A stretch of 64,000 nt of DNA from Arenibacterium halophilum (GTDB lineage: Bacteria; Pseudomonadota; Alphaproteobacteria; Rhodobacterales; Rhodobacteraceae): positions 62,001 to 126,000 of the forward strand of contig NZ_VCPC01000001.1 of the NCBI RefSeq assembly GCF_005938225.1. The letters are read 5' to 3'. The position numbers and the translations under genes were made by a program. The notes under the pieces are model-generated. The model saw nothing but the letters and a program-made list of their open reading frames with translations. It made no database searches and was not told where the DNA came from. Shown piece after piece: positions 36,538 to 43,953 of this stretch. How positions within the stretch are numbered: position 1 is the stretch's first letter; each line of letters begins with the position of its first letter.

Positions 36538-36975
36538 CTAATGCCCCATGATCATGCCTTCAAGCGCCTGTTTTTCCATCGCAAGTTCGGACAGTTGCGC
36601 CTTGACCACATCACCTAGGGTGATCAGCCCGACCAGTGTGCCCTCTTCCACCACGGGCATGTGGCGAAACCGGCCTTCTGTCATGCGGGCCAGAATATCC
36701 TGCGCGCTGGACTGGCTGGTGCAGGTCTGCAGCTTGCTGGTCATATAGGCGCTGACCGGCTGTTCGAGGCAGGCGCCGCCCTTGGAGGCCAGTTCGCGCA
36801 CGATGTCGCGTTCCGACAGGATGCCGACCGCTGTCTTGCCGTCGTCGTCCGAGACCACGACCGAGCCGATGCGGTTCTGGGCGAGGATCGTGGCGGCCTC
36901 GGCCACGCGGGCGGTGGAGGCCACGCTGAGGACGCCGGGTTTTGCCTTTTGTTTCAGGATTTGCTGAACCAACAT
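36538..36975 (-). CDS. CBS-domain protein
   Basis: 145 residues made of two CBS domains (VASTARVAEAATILAQNRIGSVVVSDDDGKTAVGILSERD and TSQSSAQDILARMTEGRFRHMPVVEEGTLVGLITLGDVV). Such small pairs bind adenine nucleotides and regulate partner enzymes. No catalytic domain is attached. It is followed by coaD on the same strand, perhaps as one unit. Confidence 0.92.
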   Translation of the reverse strand: MLVQQILKQKAKPGVLSVASTARVAEAATILAQNRIGSVVVSDDDGKTAVGILSERDIVRELASKGGACLEQPVSAYMTSKLQTCTSQSSAQDILARMTEGRFRHMPVVEEGTLVGLITLGDVVKAQLSELAMEKQALEGMIMGH

Positions 36976-37047
36976 GGGTATGTCCTTCCGACTTGCGCTG
37001 AACTTTGGCTTACCGTCCCTTCAGCGTTGCCGCGACGTCAGGACAAG

Positions 37048-37947
37048 TCAAGCGTGCTGTTCAAGGCGGGCCACTTCGCCGCGCAGCCCGTCGCTGAGCG
37101 CCTGTGCAAACCGGTTCAGACGTTCCGAGCGTTGATCGCCCTGATGGCGCACAAGATAGAAGGCCCGGCGGAGGTGTATCTGATCCTGCAGCAGGCGCAC
37201 CAGACCCGGATGTGACGGCAGGGCGAAATCATGTGCAACGCAGAGGCCCGCGCCCCGGGCGACCATCTGCAACTGCACCGGAACCGAGTTCGAGGCGAGG
37301 TGCAGGCGCTGGAGACGCAATTCGCGCAGGTAATCCAGTTCGGCATCAAAGATCATGTCGGGGATATAGCCGATCATCTGGTGGCCTTGCAGATCGTCGA
37401 TACCCCGAATGGCGGGCGCTTGTGCCAGATAGCGTTCGGCGCCCACCAGATGCAGGTGGTAATCGGTGATCTTCTGCACCAACAACTGCCCCGCCGTCGG
37501 CGGGCTGACCGTGACGGCCATATCGGCCTCGCGCCGAGACAGGTTGACGACGCGCGGCAAGGCGACAATCTGGATGTCCAGATCGGGGTTATCACGCGCG
37601 ATATCGGTGCAGACCTGCGGCAGCAGGTAATTGGCGCAGCCATCGGGCGCGCCGATGCGGATTTGCCCCGACAACCGCCCGTCGCTGCCGGTGATCGCAT
37701 CGATGCCTGCGCGCATGGCCTGTTCGGCGGCCTCGGCATGGGCAAGAAGGCGTTCGCCCCCGCTGGCCAGCGCATAGCCCTGTGGTGATTTCACGAAGAG
37801 CGGCAGGCCGATATCCGCCTCAAGCCGCGCCACGCGACGCCCCACGGTGGCCGGATCCATCTTGAGGATGCGGCCCGCGCCCGACAGGCTTTCCTCGCGC
37901 GCGACGGCCAGGAACACCTTCAGATCATCCCATTGCGGGTCTGCCAT
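37048..37947 (-). CDS. LysR-family regulator of the adjacent mmsA gene
   Basis: 299 residues. A winged helix at the N-terminus (DLKVFLAVAREESLSGAGRIL, VGRRVARLEADIGLPLFVKS) and a periplasmic-binding-like effector domain. Divergent from mmsA with a TTGC-N6-GCAA site between, so it most likely controls valine degradation. Inducer unknown. Start ATG 37947 follows GGGAGAAG; a longer frame from 38016 runs into the intergenic region. Confidence 0.9.
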   Translation of the reverse strand: MADPQWDDLKVFLAVAREESLSGAGRILKMDPATVGRRVARLEADIGLPLFVKSPQGYALASGGERLLAHAEAAEQAMRAGIDAITGSDGRLSGQIRIGAPDGCANYLLPQVCTDIARDNPDLDIQIVALPRVVNLSRREADMAVTVSPPTAGQLLVQKITDYHLHLVGAERYLAQAPAIRGIDDLQGHQMIGYIPDMIFDAELDYLRELRLQRLHLASNSVPVQLQMVARGAGLCVAHDFALPSHPGLVRLLQDQIHLRRAFYLVRHQGDQRSERLNRFAQALSDGLRGEVARLEQHA

Positions 37948-37960
37948 TGTGTCTTCTCCC

Positions 37961-37974
37961 TTGCATGAACGCAA
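37961..37974. promoter_or_regulatory. LysR-type operator candidate TTGC-N6-GCAA
   Basis: Inverted repeat TTGC-ATGAAC-GCAA in the 110-base LysR-mmsA divergent gap, 13 bases before the LysR start. A second palindrome, CCCCTG-TT-CAGGGG, is at 37993-38006. Both fit autoregulation and activation of mmsA. Confidence 0.5.
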
Positions 37975-38057
37975 AGCCCTTTTGACGTCTTGCCCCTGTT
38001 CAGGGGAAAACTGCAAGCCTATGGTGCGCCCAAATCACAGATCCGAGGAGGTCCACA

Positions 38058-39557
38058 ATGCAGGAACTGACCCATTACATTGGCGGCGAACACGTCAAAG
38101 GCACGTCGGGGCGCTTTGCCGACGTGATGAACCCGGCCACGGGCGAAGTGCAGGCCAAGGTGCCGCTGGCCAGCGCGGACGAGCTGGACCGCGCCGTTCA
38201 GATCGCCGCCGAGGCCCAGCCCGCATGGGCGGCTGTCAACCCGCAGCGCCGCGCGCGCGTGCTCATGAAATTCGTCGACCTGCTGAACCGCGACATGGAC
38301 AAGCTGGCCGAGGCGCTGAGCCGCGAGCACGGCAAGACCCTGCCCGATGCCGCCGGTGACGTGCAGCGCGGGCTGGAAGTGGTGGAATACTGCATCGGCG
38401 CACCACAACTGCTGAAAGGCGAATATACCGACAGCGCGGGCCCCGGCATCGACATGTATTCGATGCGCCAGGCGCTTGGCGTAACAGCAGGTATCACGCC
38501 CTTCAACTTCCCCGCGATGATCCCGATGTGGATGTTCGCCCCGGCCATCGCCTGCGGCAACGCCTTTATCCTGAAGCCGTCCGAGCGGGACCCGTCCGTT
38601 CCGCTGATGCTGGCCGAGCTGATGGAAGAAGCCGGTCTGCCAAAAGGCATCCTACAGGTTGTCAACGGCGACAAGGAAGCGGTGGATGCGATCCTGTATC
38701 ACGATGTGATCCAGTCGATCGGCTTTGTCGGCTCGACCCCGATTGCCGAATACATCTATGGCACCGGCTGTGCGCAGGGCAAACGCGTGCAGTGCTTTGG
38801 TGGCGCCAAGAACCACATGATCGTGATGCCCGATGCCGATATGGATCAGGCCGCCGACGCGCTGATCGGCGCGGGTTACGGCGCGGCAGGCGAACGCTGC
38901 ATGGCGATTTCGGTGGCGGTTCCGGTGGGGGATGAAACCGCCGACCGTCTGATCGAAAAACTGGTGCCGCGTATCGAAAAGCTGAAGGTTGGCCCCTACA
39001 CCGCTGGCGCGGATGTAGATTACGGCCCGGTCGTCACCGCCGCCGCCAAGGAAAACATCCTGCGGTTGGTGCAGTCCGGCGTGGACCAGGGCGCCGAACT
39101 GGTTGTCGATGGCCGCGACTTCAACCTGCAAGGCTATGAAAACGGCTTCTTCGTTGGCGCGCATCTGTTCGACAAGGTGACGCCCGACATGGACATCTAC
39201 AAGAAAGAGATCTTTGGCCCTGTCCTGTCGACCGTGCGCGCGGGTTCGTATGAAGAGGCGCTGAAGCTGGCGATGGACCATGAATATGGCAACGGCACCG
39301 CGATCTTTACCCGCGATGGCGACACTGCCCGCGATTTCGCCTCGCGCGTGAATGTCGGCATGGTGGGCGTGAACGTGCCGATCCCGGTGCCGCTGGCCTA
39401 TCACACCTTTGGTGGCTGGAAGAAATCCGTGTTCGGCGATCTGAACCAGCACGGGCCCGATGCCTTCAAGTTCTACACCCGCACCAAGACGGTCACCTCG
39501 CGTTGGCCCAGCGGGCTGAAGGAAGGCGGCGAATTCCACTTCAAGCCGATGGATTGA
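38058..39557 (+). CDS. mmsA: Methylmalonate-semialdehyde dehydrogenase (CoA-acylating)
   Basis: 499 residues. GVTAGITPFNFPAMIPMWMF and LKPSERDPSVPLMLAEL form the NAD-binding region, with the catalytic Cys281 in GAAGERCMAIS. The CoA-acylating subgroup uses this Cys-Met context. It converts methylmalonate semialdehyde to propionyl-CoA, the last step of valine degradation. ATG 38058 follows GAGGAGGTCC. The rest of the pathway lies 4.4 kb downstream. Confidence 0.95.
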   Translation: MQELTHYIGGEHVKGTSGRFADVMNPATGEVQAKVPLASADELDRAVQIAAEAQPAWAAVNPQRRARVLMKFVDLLNRDMDKLAEALSREHGKTLPDAAGDVQRGLEVVEYCIGAPQLLKGEYTDSAGPGIDMYSMRQALGVTAGITPFNFPAMIPMWMFAPAIACGNAFILKPSERDPSVPLMLAELMEEAGLPKGILQVVNGDKEAVDAILYHDVIQSIGFVGSTPIAEYIYGTGCAQGKRVQCFGGAKNHMIVMPDADMDQAADALIGAGYGAAGERCMAISVAVPVGDETADRLIEKLVPRIEKLKVGPYTAGADVDYGPVVTAAAKENILRLVQSGVDQGAELVVDGRDFNLQGYENGFFVGAHLFDKVTPDMDIYKKEIFGPVLSTVRAGSYEEALKLAMDHEYGNGTAIFTRDGDTARDFASRVNVGMVGVNVPIPVPLAYHTFGGWKKSVFGDLNQHGPDAFKFYTRTKTVTSRWPSGLKEGGEFHFKPMD

Positions 39558-39578
39558 TCGGTGGTTGAAACCAATGCG

Positions 39579-39608
39579 AAGGGCGGCCATTGTGCCGCCC
39601 TTTTTTTT
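39579..39608 (+). terminator. Rho-independent terminator after mmsA
   Basis: AAGGGCGGC and GCCGCCCTT with a 6-base loop and a run of eight T. One of the clearest terminators in the window; it closes mmsA before the inserted surface-protein genes. Confidence 0.9.
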
Positions 39609-39629
39609 CTGCCTGACACGCGGCCAATG

Positions 39630-39655
39630 AAAAAGGCGGCCCGGAAGGACCGCCC
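39630..39655 (-). terminator. Rho-independent terminator of the 39680 gene
   Basis: GGCGGCCC and GGACCGCC around a GGAA loop; on the minus strand a T run follows (A-tract 39630-39634). It faces the mmsA terminator. Confidence 0.75.
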
Positions 39656-39679
39656 TTTCACATTCATTTCAACCCGTTA

Positions 39680-40360
39680 TCAGGCTTTCTTGCGGCGCCG
39701 CATCAGCGCCGCGACGCCAAAGCCGCTCAGCAGCAGAACGCCGCCAGCCGGCAGCGGAACCGCCGACGGAGGGGGAGCGGCCTGTTCGCCCAGCACCTTG
39801 AACTTGATCTTGCGAATTTTGAAATCATCGGTGCCGTTCAGCGCCGCGATCCCGAAGACCGAGCCGGACTGAACCGACAGCAGCGACGACCACGTGCTCC
39901 ACGAACCGTTCGGCAGACCCTTGTTGACCAGCGAGTCGGTCGGCGCGGTGGCAAGGCCGTTGCCGTAAACGCCCAGGCTGAAGGTGTCGTCGTTGTCGAC
40001 GTGGGTGAATTGGATACGCTGAATCTGAACGATCAGATTGCCGAAATCCAGAACCGCCGCTTCCTTCGCGCCGTTGCCGTCGATGTAGTGCGCGTCGCCC
40101 GAGCAGCCGTTGCCCAGAACGCCCGAGCAGATTGCAAGGCCGTGGCCCGCGTAGCTGCGGATGTTCCCGCCTGCGGTGATCATGCCCTGTGCGCCAACGA
40201 CGCCCGACGAGACGGTCACGCTTTGCGTGCCGTTACCGAAGCTCAGGCCACCAGTGGTCCAGCCACGATCCTGCGAAAAGCTGATGTAGGCTGCGGAGGC
40301 CGCTGTGCCGGTAACCGCTGAAACCGCAGCCAGAGCCGCTGCCGCGATGAGGTTCTTCAT
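39680..40360 (-). CDS. VPLPA-CTERM protein A of the 40-kb cluster
   Basis: 226 residues. Sec signal peptide (1-23, ending ASAAYI). The middle is Gly/Ser/Asn-rich with two Cys (AICSGVLGNGCSGD) and no recognised domain. The sorting tail starts VPLPAG at residue 201 and ends MRRRKKA. It opens with GGAAGGAC before the ATG. Each neighbour in this cluster has its own terminator, so these are probably single-gene transcripts. Unknown role at the cell surface. Confidence 0.87.
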   Translation of the reverse strand: MKNLIAAAALAAVSAVTGTAASAAYISFSQDRGWTTGGLSFGNGTQSVTVSSGVVGAQGMITAGGNIRSYAGHGLAICSGVLGNGCSGDAHYIDGNGAKEAAVLDFGNLIVQIQRIQFTHVDNDDTFSLGVYGNGLATAPTDSLVNKGLPNGSWSTWSSLLSVQSGSVFGIAALNGTDDFKIRKIKFKVLGEQAAPPPSAVPLPAGGVLLLSGFGVAALMRRRKKA

Positions 40361-40495
40361 TTGATTGTCCTTCCGAACTCAATACCAAGGTCTTCGTCAC
40401 CAATTGGACATATTTTTACCACTTTCACGCGAACCGCAGCAAGGCCAACCTGCAATTTACTAAACGTCAGGTTGAAAATACCGGCTTTTTGGGGA

Positions 40496-40518
40496 AATCC
40501 ACACGGATCTGTGGATAA
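40496..40518. promoter_or_regulatory. Inverted repeat with a perfect DnaA-box arm
   Basis: AATCCACA-CGGATC-TGTGGATAA in the 299-base gap between two surface-protein genes. One arm is an exact DnaA box (reverse of TTATCCACA), the other matches 7 or 8 of 9. A replication origin is unlikely; a regulator site is possible. The rest of this gap has AT-rich DNA and the terminator at 40611. Confidence 0.4.
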
Positions 40519-40610
40519 ATCGCCACAACAGTTTCGCGTTAGCGCCCGAACTGTCGCCATACACGAAACTTTGACACAAAGTCGCCCAGCTTTTCGCTGC
40601 GACTCAGACG

Positions 40611-40640
40611 AAAAAAGGCGGCCACACGGGCCGCCTTTTC
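40611..40640 (-). terminator. Two-way rho-independent terminator of the 40660 gene
   Basis: AAAAGGCGGCC and GGCCGCCTTTT, a perfect 11-bp stem with a 5-base loop; an A-run precedes and a T-run follows, so it works in either direction. Confidence 0.85.
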
Positions 40641-40659
40641 AAATCGTAGGAGATAGGAC

Positions 40660-41301
40660 TCAGGCTTTGCGGCGACGGCGCAGCGCAGCAGCCCCACCCA
40701 GAGCGCCCAGCAACAGAACGCCCGACGCCGGCAGCGGTACGGGGGTCTGGTTGGTCGACTCTTCATATTCGACCGTGATCGCCTTCAGCTTGAATTCCAC
40801 TTTCGAGTCATAGTGCGACCACAGGTAGAAAACGCTGGATTCGCCCACGGAGGGCAGCGACCCACCGTAAGAGACCCAACCGCCGGGGCCAGCTTTGGTG
40901 AAATCAGTGCTGAAGCCAAGCTTGTCACCGCTGTCCCACCCGTAAAGCAGAAGGCTCTTGACCTCGACGTTTTTCGAGAAGGTCAGAACAGCCACGTCGT
41001 TGTAGGTGCCGCCGCCGTCGATCCAATGGCTGTCGTTGCTGCCAGTCAGCACGCTGAGACCGGCGTCTTTGTCCGTCTTTACCTTGCCGCCCAGGTTGCG
41101 ATCGATGTAGTTGCCGCTGAGGTACGAGTAGCGCGCAGCGGTCGTCGTCAGCTTCAGACCGCTGGCGTCGGTCATCTCGATCGACGGTGTCTTGGTGCGA
41201 TCCTTGTCGGCGAAGTTGAACGTCACGGACGCCGCCGAAGCCATAGACGCCAGGCCAATGGCCAACGCGCCAGCCAATGCAGATATTTTCAAATTGATCA
41301 T
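40660..41301 (-). CDS. VPLPA-CTERM protein B of the 40-kb cluster
   Basis: 213 residues. Signal peptide (1-24, ending SMASAAS). The mature part is a beta-rich domain with GGGTYNDVAVLTFSKNVEVK and FYLWSHYDSKVEFKLKAITV, probably a jelly-roll of the kind seen in PEP-CTERM proteins. The tail starts VPLPAS at residue 188 and ends RRRRKA. ATG 41301 has AAGGTGGGAC upstream. No catalytic motif; function unknown. Confidence 0.87.
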   Translation of the reverse strand: MINLKISALAGALAIGLASMASAASVTFNFADKDRTKTPSIEMTDASGLKLTTTAARYSYLSGNYIDRNLGGKVKTDKDAGLSVLTGSNDSHWIDGGGTYNDVAVLTFSKNVEVKSLLLYGWDSGDKLGFSTDFTKAGPGGWVSYGGSLPSVGESSVFYLWSHYDSKVEFKLKAITVEYEESTNQTPVPLPASGVLLLGALGGAAALRRRRKA

Positions 41302-41850
41302 GTGTCCCACCTTGTACATGCACATAGCCCGATCGAAATGTCCGGACCCTGACCTCACTCTATGCATTTGGATCAAAATCGCGAGACTGGGCCTTCAACC
41401 CAGCGTTGCGGGCCATGTTGCACCGGCAAGCAAATATGACTTAAGCACTTGAAATTACGGCAGCAATTGCACGAACCCGCAAAACCGGATAAAGTTTCAA
41501 GTGACGCAACGTCAACCAATTAAACAGCACCGTCACCACCGGAAAATGAGCGGATTTACGCCACACTCTCGCCATGATTGCAGCTTGCTTTCTTTACCCC
41601 CGAATCACGTCGGGGTCGCACATGACGCGCCAAACACAACCTTAGGGCGTGTCCGCGCGCAATTACTACGCCAAAACGAATGATAGCGCCGCTTCGCACA
41701 TAGATTTCGCCACCTTTCAGCCATAATTTGTGTTCACCTTCCTTAACGCCAGATTGAATTTTCCAAACATTCGACGTATAAGTTCCGTGGTAAACCGTGG
41801 CCGGATTGACTGGCTGTCTTGTGTTACCCTCAGAAAGGGGGACTATTATT
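41302..41850. other. 549-base AT-richer divergent intergenic region
   Basis: No convincing gene. It separates divergent VPLPA-CTERM genes and is visibly richer in A and T than its surroundings. It contains CCCCGA-ATCACG-TCGGGG (41598-41615), the TTTCAGCCATAATTT motif (41715-41729) and CATTCGACGTATAA (41768-41781), which recurs as CATTCGACTTATAA at 54464-54477 upstream of another VPLPA-CTERM gene. A 60-codon frame at 41501-41683 is probably chance. Confidence 0.6.
41715..41729 (+). promoter_or_regulatory. Motif shared upstream of two VPLPA-CTERM genes (copy B)
   Basis: TTTCAGCCATAATTT, 14 of 15 bases identical to 31920-31934; it lies 122 bases before the gene at 41851. Confidence 0.35.
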
Positions 41851-42504
41851 ATGTTGAAGACTACCCTCGCCGCAGTCGCTTTTGGCGCGGTAACATTTTT
41901 CGCAGGTACGGCTGCAATGGCGGCACCGGCCGCGACAAGCTGCTCGAGCTTCTCGCCTGACGTGACCGACTATGTGACCAACACCAGCGCGTGCTTCGTG
42001 CTGACGGGCACTGATGGCAACGTGTCGAACGACATCAACGAGTTCAATGCGACCAACTTCGACGGCCATGCCGACTGGGTTGATCTTGGCAAAGTTGATC
42101 CGTACGGCACTGGCAGCAACTTCAAAATCACTGGCGACACGTTCAGCGGAACGTCAAACAACCCGCTGACCGGCAGCTGGGAAGTGTTCTCGAACGCCGT
42201 AACCCAGATGTACTCGGAGTTCGTGCTGGTCTTCAAAGCCGGTCAAGACCGTAACACGGACCCGTCCGCGCAGGTCGGGTACGTGATCGATGGTGCCAGC
42301 GGCGAATGGAAATCTATGCTGTTTGGCAACACGAATCCGCGTGGCATCAGCCACGTGTCGCTCTACGGCCGCGGTTCGTGCGATCCGACCACCGAAATCT
42401 GTGGCCCCGGCGTGAACGTGGTTCCGGTTCCGGCTGGTCTGCCGCTGCTGCTGTCGGCCCTTGGCCTTGGCGTTGCAGTGCGTCGCTTCAAGAAGCGCGC
42501 CTAG
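41851..42504 (+). CDS. VPLPA-CTERM (VPVPA variant) protein C of the 40-kb cluster
   Basis: 217 residues. Signal peptide (1-24, ending AAMAAP). The N-terminal half contains CSSFSPDVTDYVTNTSACFVL with two Cys and an EFNATNFDGHADWVDLGK stretch; the second half has GEWKSMLFGNTNPRGISHVSLYGRG, a pattern common in PEP-CTERM jelly-roll domains. The tail begins VPVPAG at residue 191 and ends RRFKKRA, a weaker variant of the sorting box. AAGGGGG precedes the ATG by 9 bases. Confidence 0.85.
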   Translation: MLKTTLAAVAFGAVTFFAGTAAMAAPAATSCSSFSPDVTDYVTNTSACFVLTGTDGNVSNDINEFNATNFDGHADWVDLGKVDPYGTGSNFKITGDTFSGTSNNPLTGSWEVFSNAVTQMYSEFVLVFKAGQDRNTDPSAQVGYVIDGASGEWKSMLFGNTNPRGISHVSLYGRGSCDPTTEICGPGVNVVPVPAGLPLLLSALGLGVAVRRFKKRA

Positions 42505-42534
42505 GCGAAACCTCGCTTTGATTTGAATTTTAAG

Positions 42535-42564
42535 AAGGGCGTCCTTGCAGGGCGCCCTTTTTTT
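42535..42564 (+). terminator. Rho-independent terminator of the 41851 gene
   Basis: AAGGGCG and CGCCCTT with an inner CCT/AGG pairing, followed by seven T. Strong. Confidence 0.85.
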
Positions 42565-42628
42565 GCCAAAAACACGTGCCATAGAAAGCCCCGGCCGGGG
42601 GCACGGCAATCGAGCGAGTATCTCAGGA

Positions 42629-43759
42629 ATGAAGAAAGCAAAGTTTTTTGGCAACTCCGCCTTTGGCGGAGAGGCTGACCTGCTACCCAACGGATTCGAC
42701 AAGGCGCTGATCGACAGCTTTTTTGGTGACGGACCAGCCCACGCAAGCCCCAAGAGCGCGCTTCTGCAACAGCCGGTCGTCGATGATATCATCATCGGGG
42801 ACGTAGTCGTTGACCCGGATGACCTGGCCTATGCCCGCCCCGCCGGAAAAGGCGGTGGGAATTCCGACAGTGGCAGCACAGACGGCACCACCACGACAAC
42901 AAAGGGCAAGGGCCGCAAGGACAAGACACCGGACGAACCCGACACCGATACCGGTGGCACGGATACCGGCGGAACGGATACAGGTGGTTCTGATACCGGC
43001 GGAACAGACACGGGCGGCACGGATACCGGCGGGACCGACACGGGCGGAACCGACACGGGTGGCGAAACCAATCCCGGTTCGACCGAGCCGAACGTCTATG
43101 TCAGCGGCATGGACAATCCCGATGGCTTCAACATGACCATCGAGTTCACCGGCGACTGGACCGAAGCCATGAAATCGGTCGTCAAAGATGTGGCCGAAGA
43201 CCTCAGCGATATCATCCTGTCCGATCTGCCGTCTTACAACGGAGTCGATGATTTCCACCTGCTGGCGATTGCGAACAGCATCGACGGATCGGGCGGCTAT
43301 CTGGGAATCGGCGGCACGCTGACAGAACGCCCGGGCACCTTCCTGCCCAGCAACGGGTTCCTGCGGATCGACACGTCAGACGCCTATAACAGCGCCGATA
43401 GCGAAATCTTCCATGATGTCGTGTTCCACGAGATGCTGCACGCCCTTGGCTTTGGCACCACATGGCAGGAACAGGGCCTTGTGCAAACCATCAACGGCCA
43501 GACCCGCTTTACCGGCGAAAACGCCACGCTGGCCTATAACACGCTGTTCCCCGAAGCGGCAGCAAACGATCCGGGATCGGCTCTTGGGGTTCTGCTGGCC
43601 AGTGACGGGTCACACTGGGACCATTCGACCTTTACGCGCGAGGTGATGACCCCTTCGCTTTACCCGTCGAACAACCACGTCTCGGATATGACGATCGCGG
43701 CGCTGGAAGACATGGGGTACGACACCATCTTCGACGCCGAGAATTACTTCGTCGCATAA
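42629..43759 (+). CDS. Leishmanolysin-like zinc metalloprotease with DTGGT repeats
   Basis: 376 residues. The metzincin signature HEMLHALGF (His267, Glu268, His271) is followed at a distance by GSHWDH with His329 as third zinc ligand and EVMTPSL as Met-turn: the M8/leishmanolysin layout. Residues 107-146 are eight near-perfect DTGGT pentads, a flexible acidic linker. No Sec signal peptide is visible at the N-terminus (MKKAKFFGNSAFGGEADLL). The ATG is the only in-frame start after the upstream terminator, though its ribosome site is poor (AGGA directly adjacent). Ends with a clear hairpin. Confidence 0.85.
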   Translation: MKKAKFFGNSAFGGEADLLPNGFDKALIDSFFGDGPAHASPKSALLQQPVVDDIIIGDVVVDPDDLAYARPAGKGGGNSDSGSTDGTTTTTKGKGRKDKTPDEPDTDTGGTDTGGTDTGGSDTGGTDTGGTDTGGTDTGGTDTGGETNPGSTEPNVYVSGMDNPDGFNMTIEFTGDWTEAMKSVVKDVAEDLSDIILSDLPSYNGVDDFHLLAIANSIDGSGGYLGIGGTLTERPGTFLPSNGFLRIDTSDAYNSADSEIFHDVVFHEMLHALGFGTTWQEQGLVQTINGQTRFTGENATLAYNTLFPEAAANDPGSALGVLLASDGSHWDHSTFTREVMTPSLYPSNNHVSDMTIAALEDMGYDTIFDAENYFVA

Positions 43760-43782
43760 ACAGACACGCAATCGCACGGTTG

Positions 43783-43807
43783 AAGGGGCGCCCATCGGCG
43801 CCCCTTT
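43783..43807 (+). terminator. Terminator after the metalloprotease
   Basis: AAGGGGCGCC and GGCGCCCCTT with a CATC loop, 23 bases after the stop. Followed by a short T run. Confidence 0.75.
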
Positions 43808-43953
43808 GCCGTTTCCCCTGCCCATGCATCCCCGTTTTGCAGAAATGCAGGTTGTGACCCTCCCCCAAGGCGCTAAAATTTAACGCATGTTCAATTCAGG
43901 CCCGGACCGGCATCGCGCCGGTTCGCGAGCGCCGAACAAGGGGAGGATAGCCA

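Noticed and set aside
40361-40659. Replication-origin-like region because of a DnaA box
   Set aside because: Only one exact box plus a mirrored imperfect one; no box cluster and no AT-rich unwinding element or dnaA/parAB nearby.
41501-41683. 60-codon frame in the 549-base intergenic region
   Set aside because: No ribosome site, no hydrophobic or domain pattern, composition unlike neighbours; probably chance in AT-richer DNA.
42829-43071. 80-codon minus-strand frame rich in VSVPP repeats
   Set aside because: It is the reverse reading of the DTGGT-coding tandem repeat, so its apparent regularity is secondary.
39558-43953. Surface-protein island as a recent mobile element
   Set aside because: No integrase, transposase, target duplication or tRNA at either border; only gene content and separate terminators set it apart.
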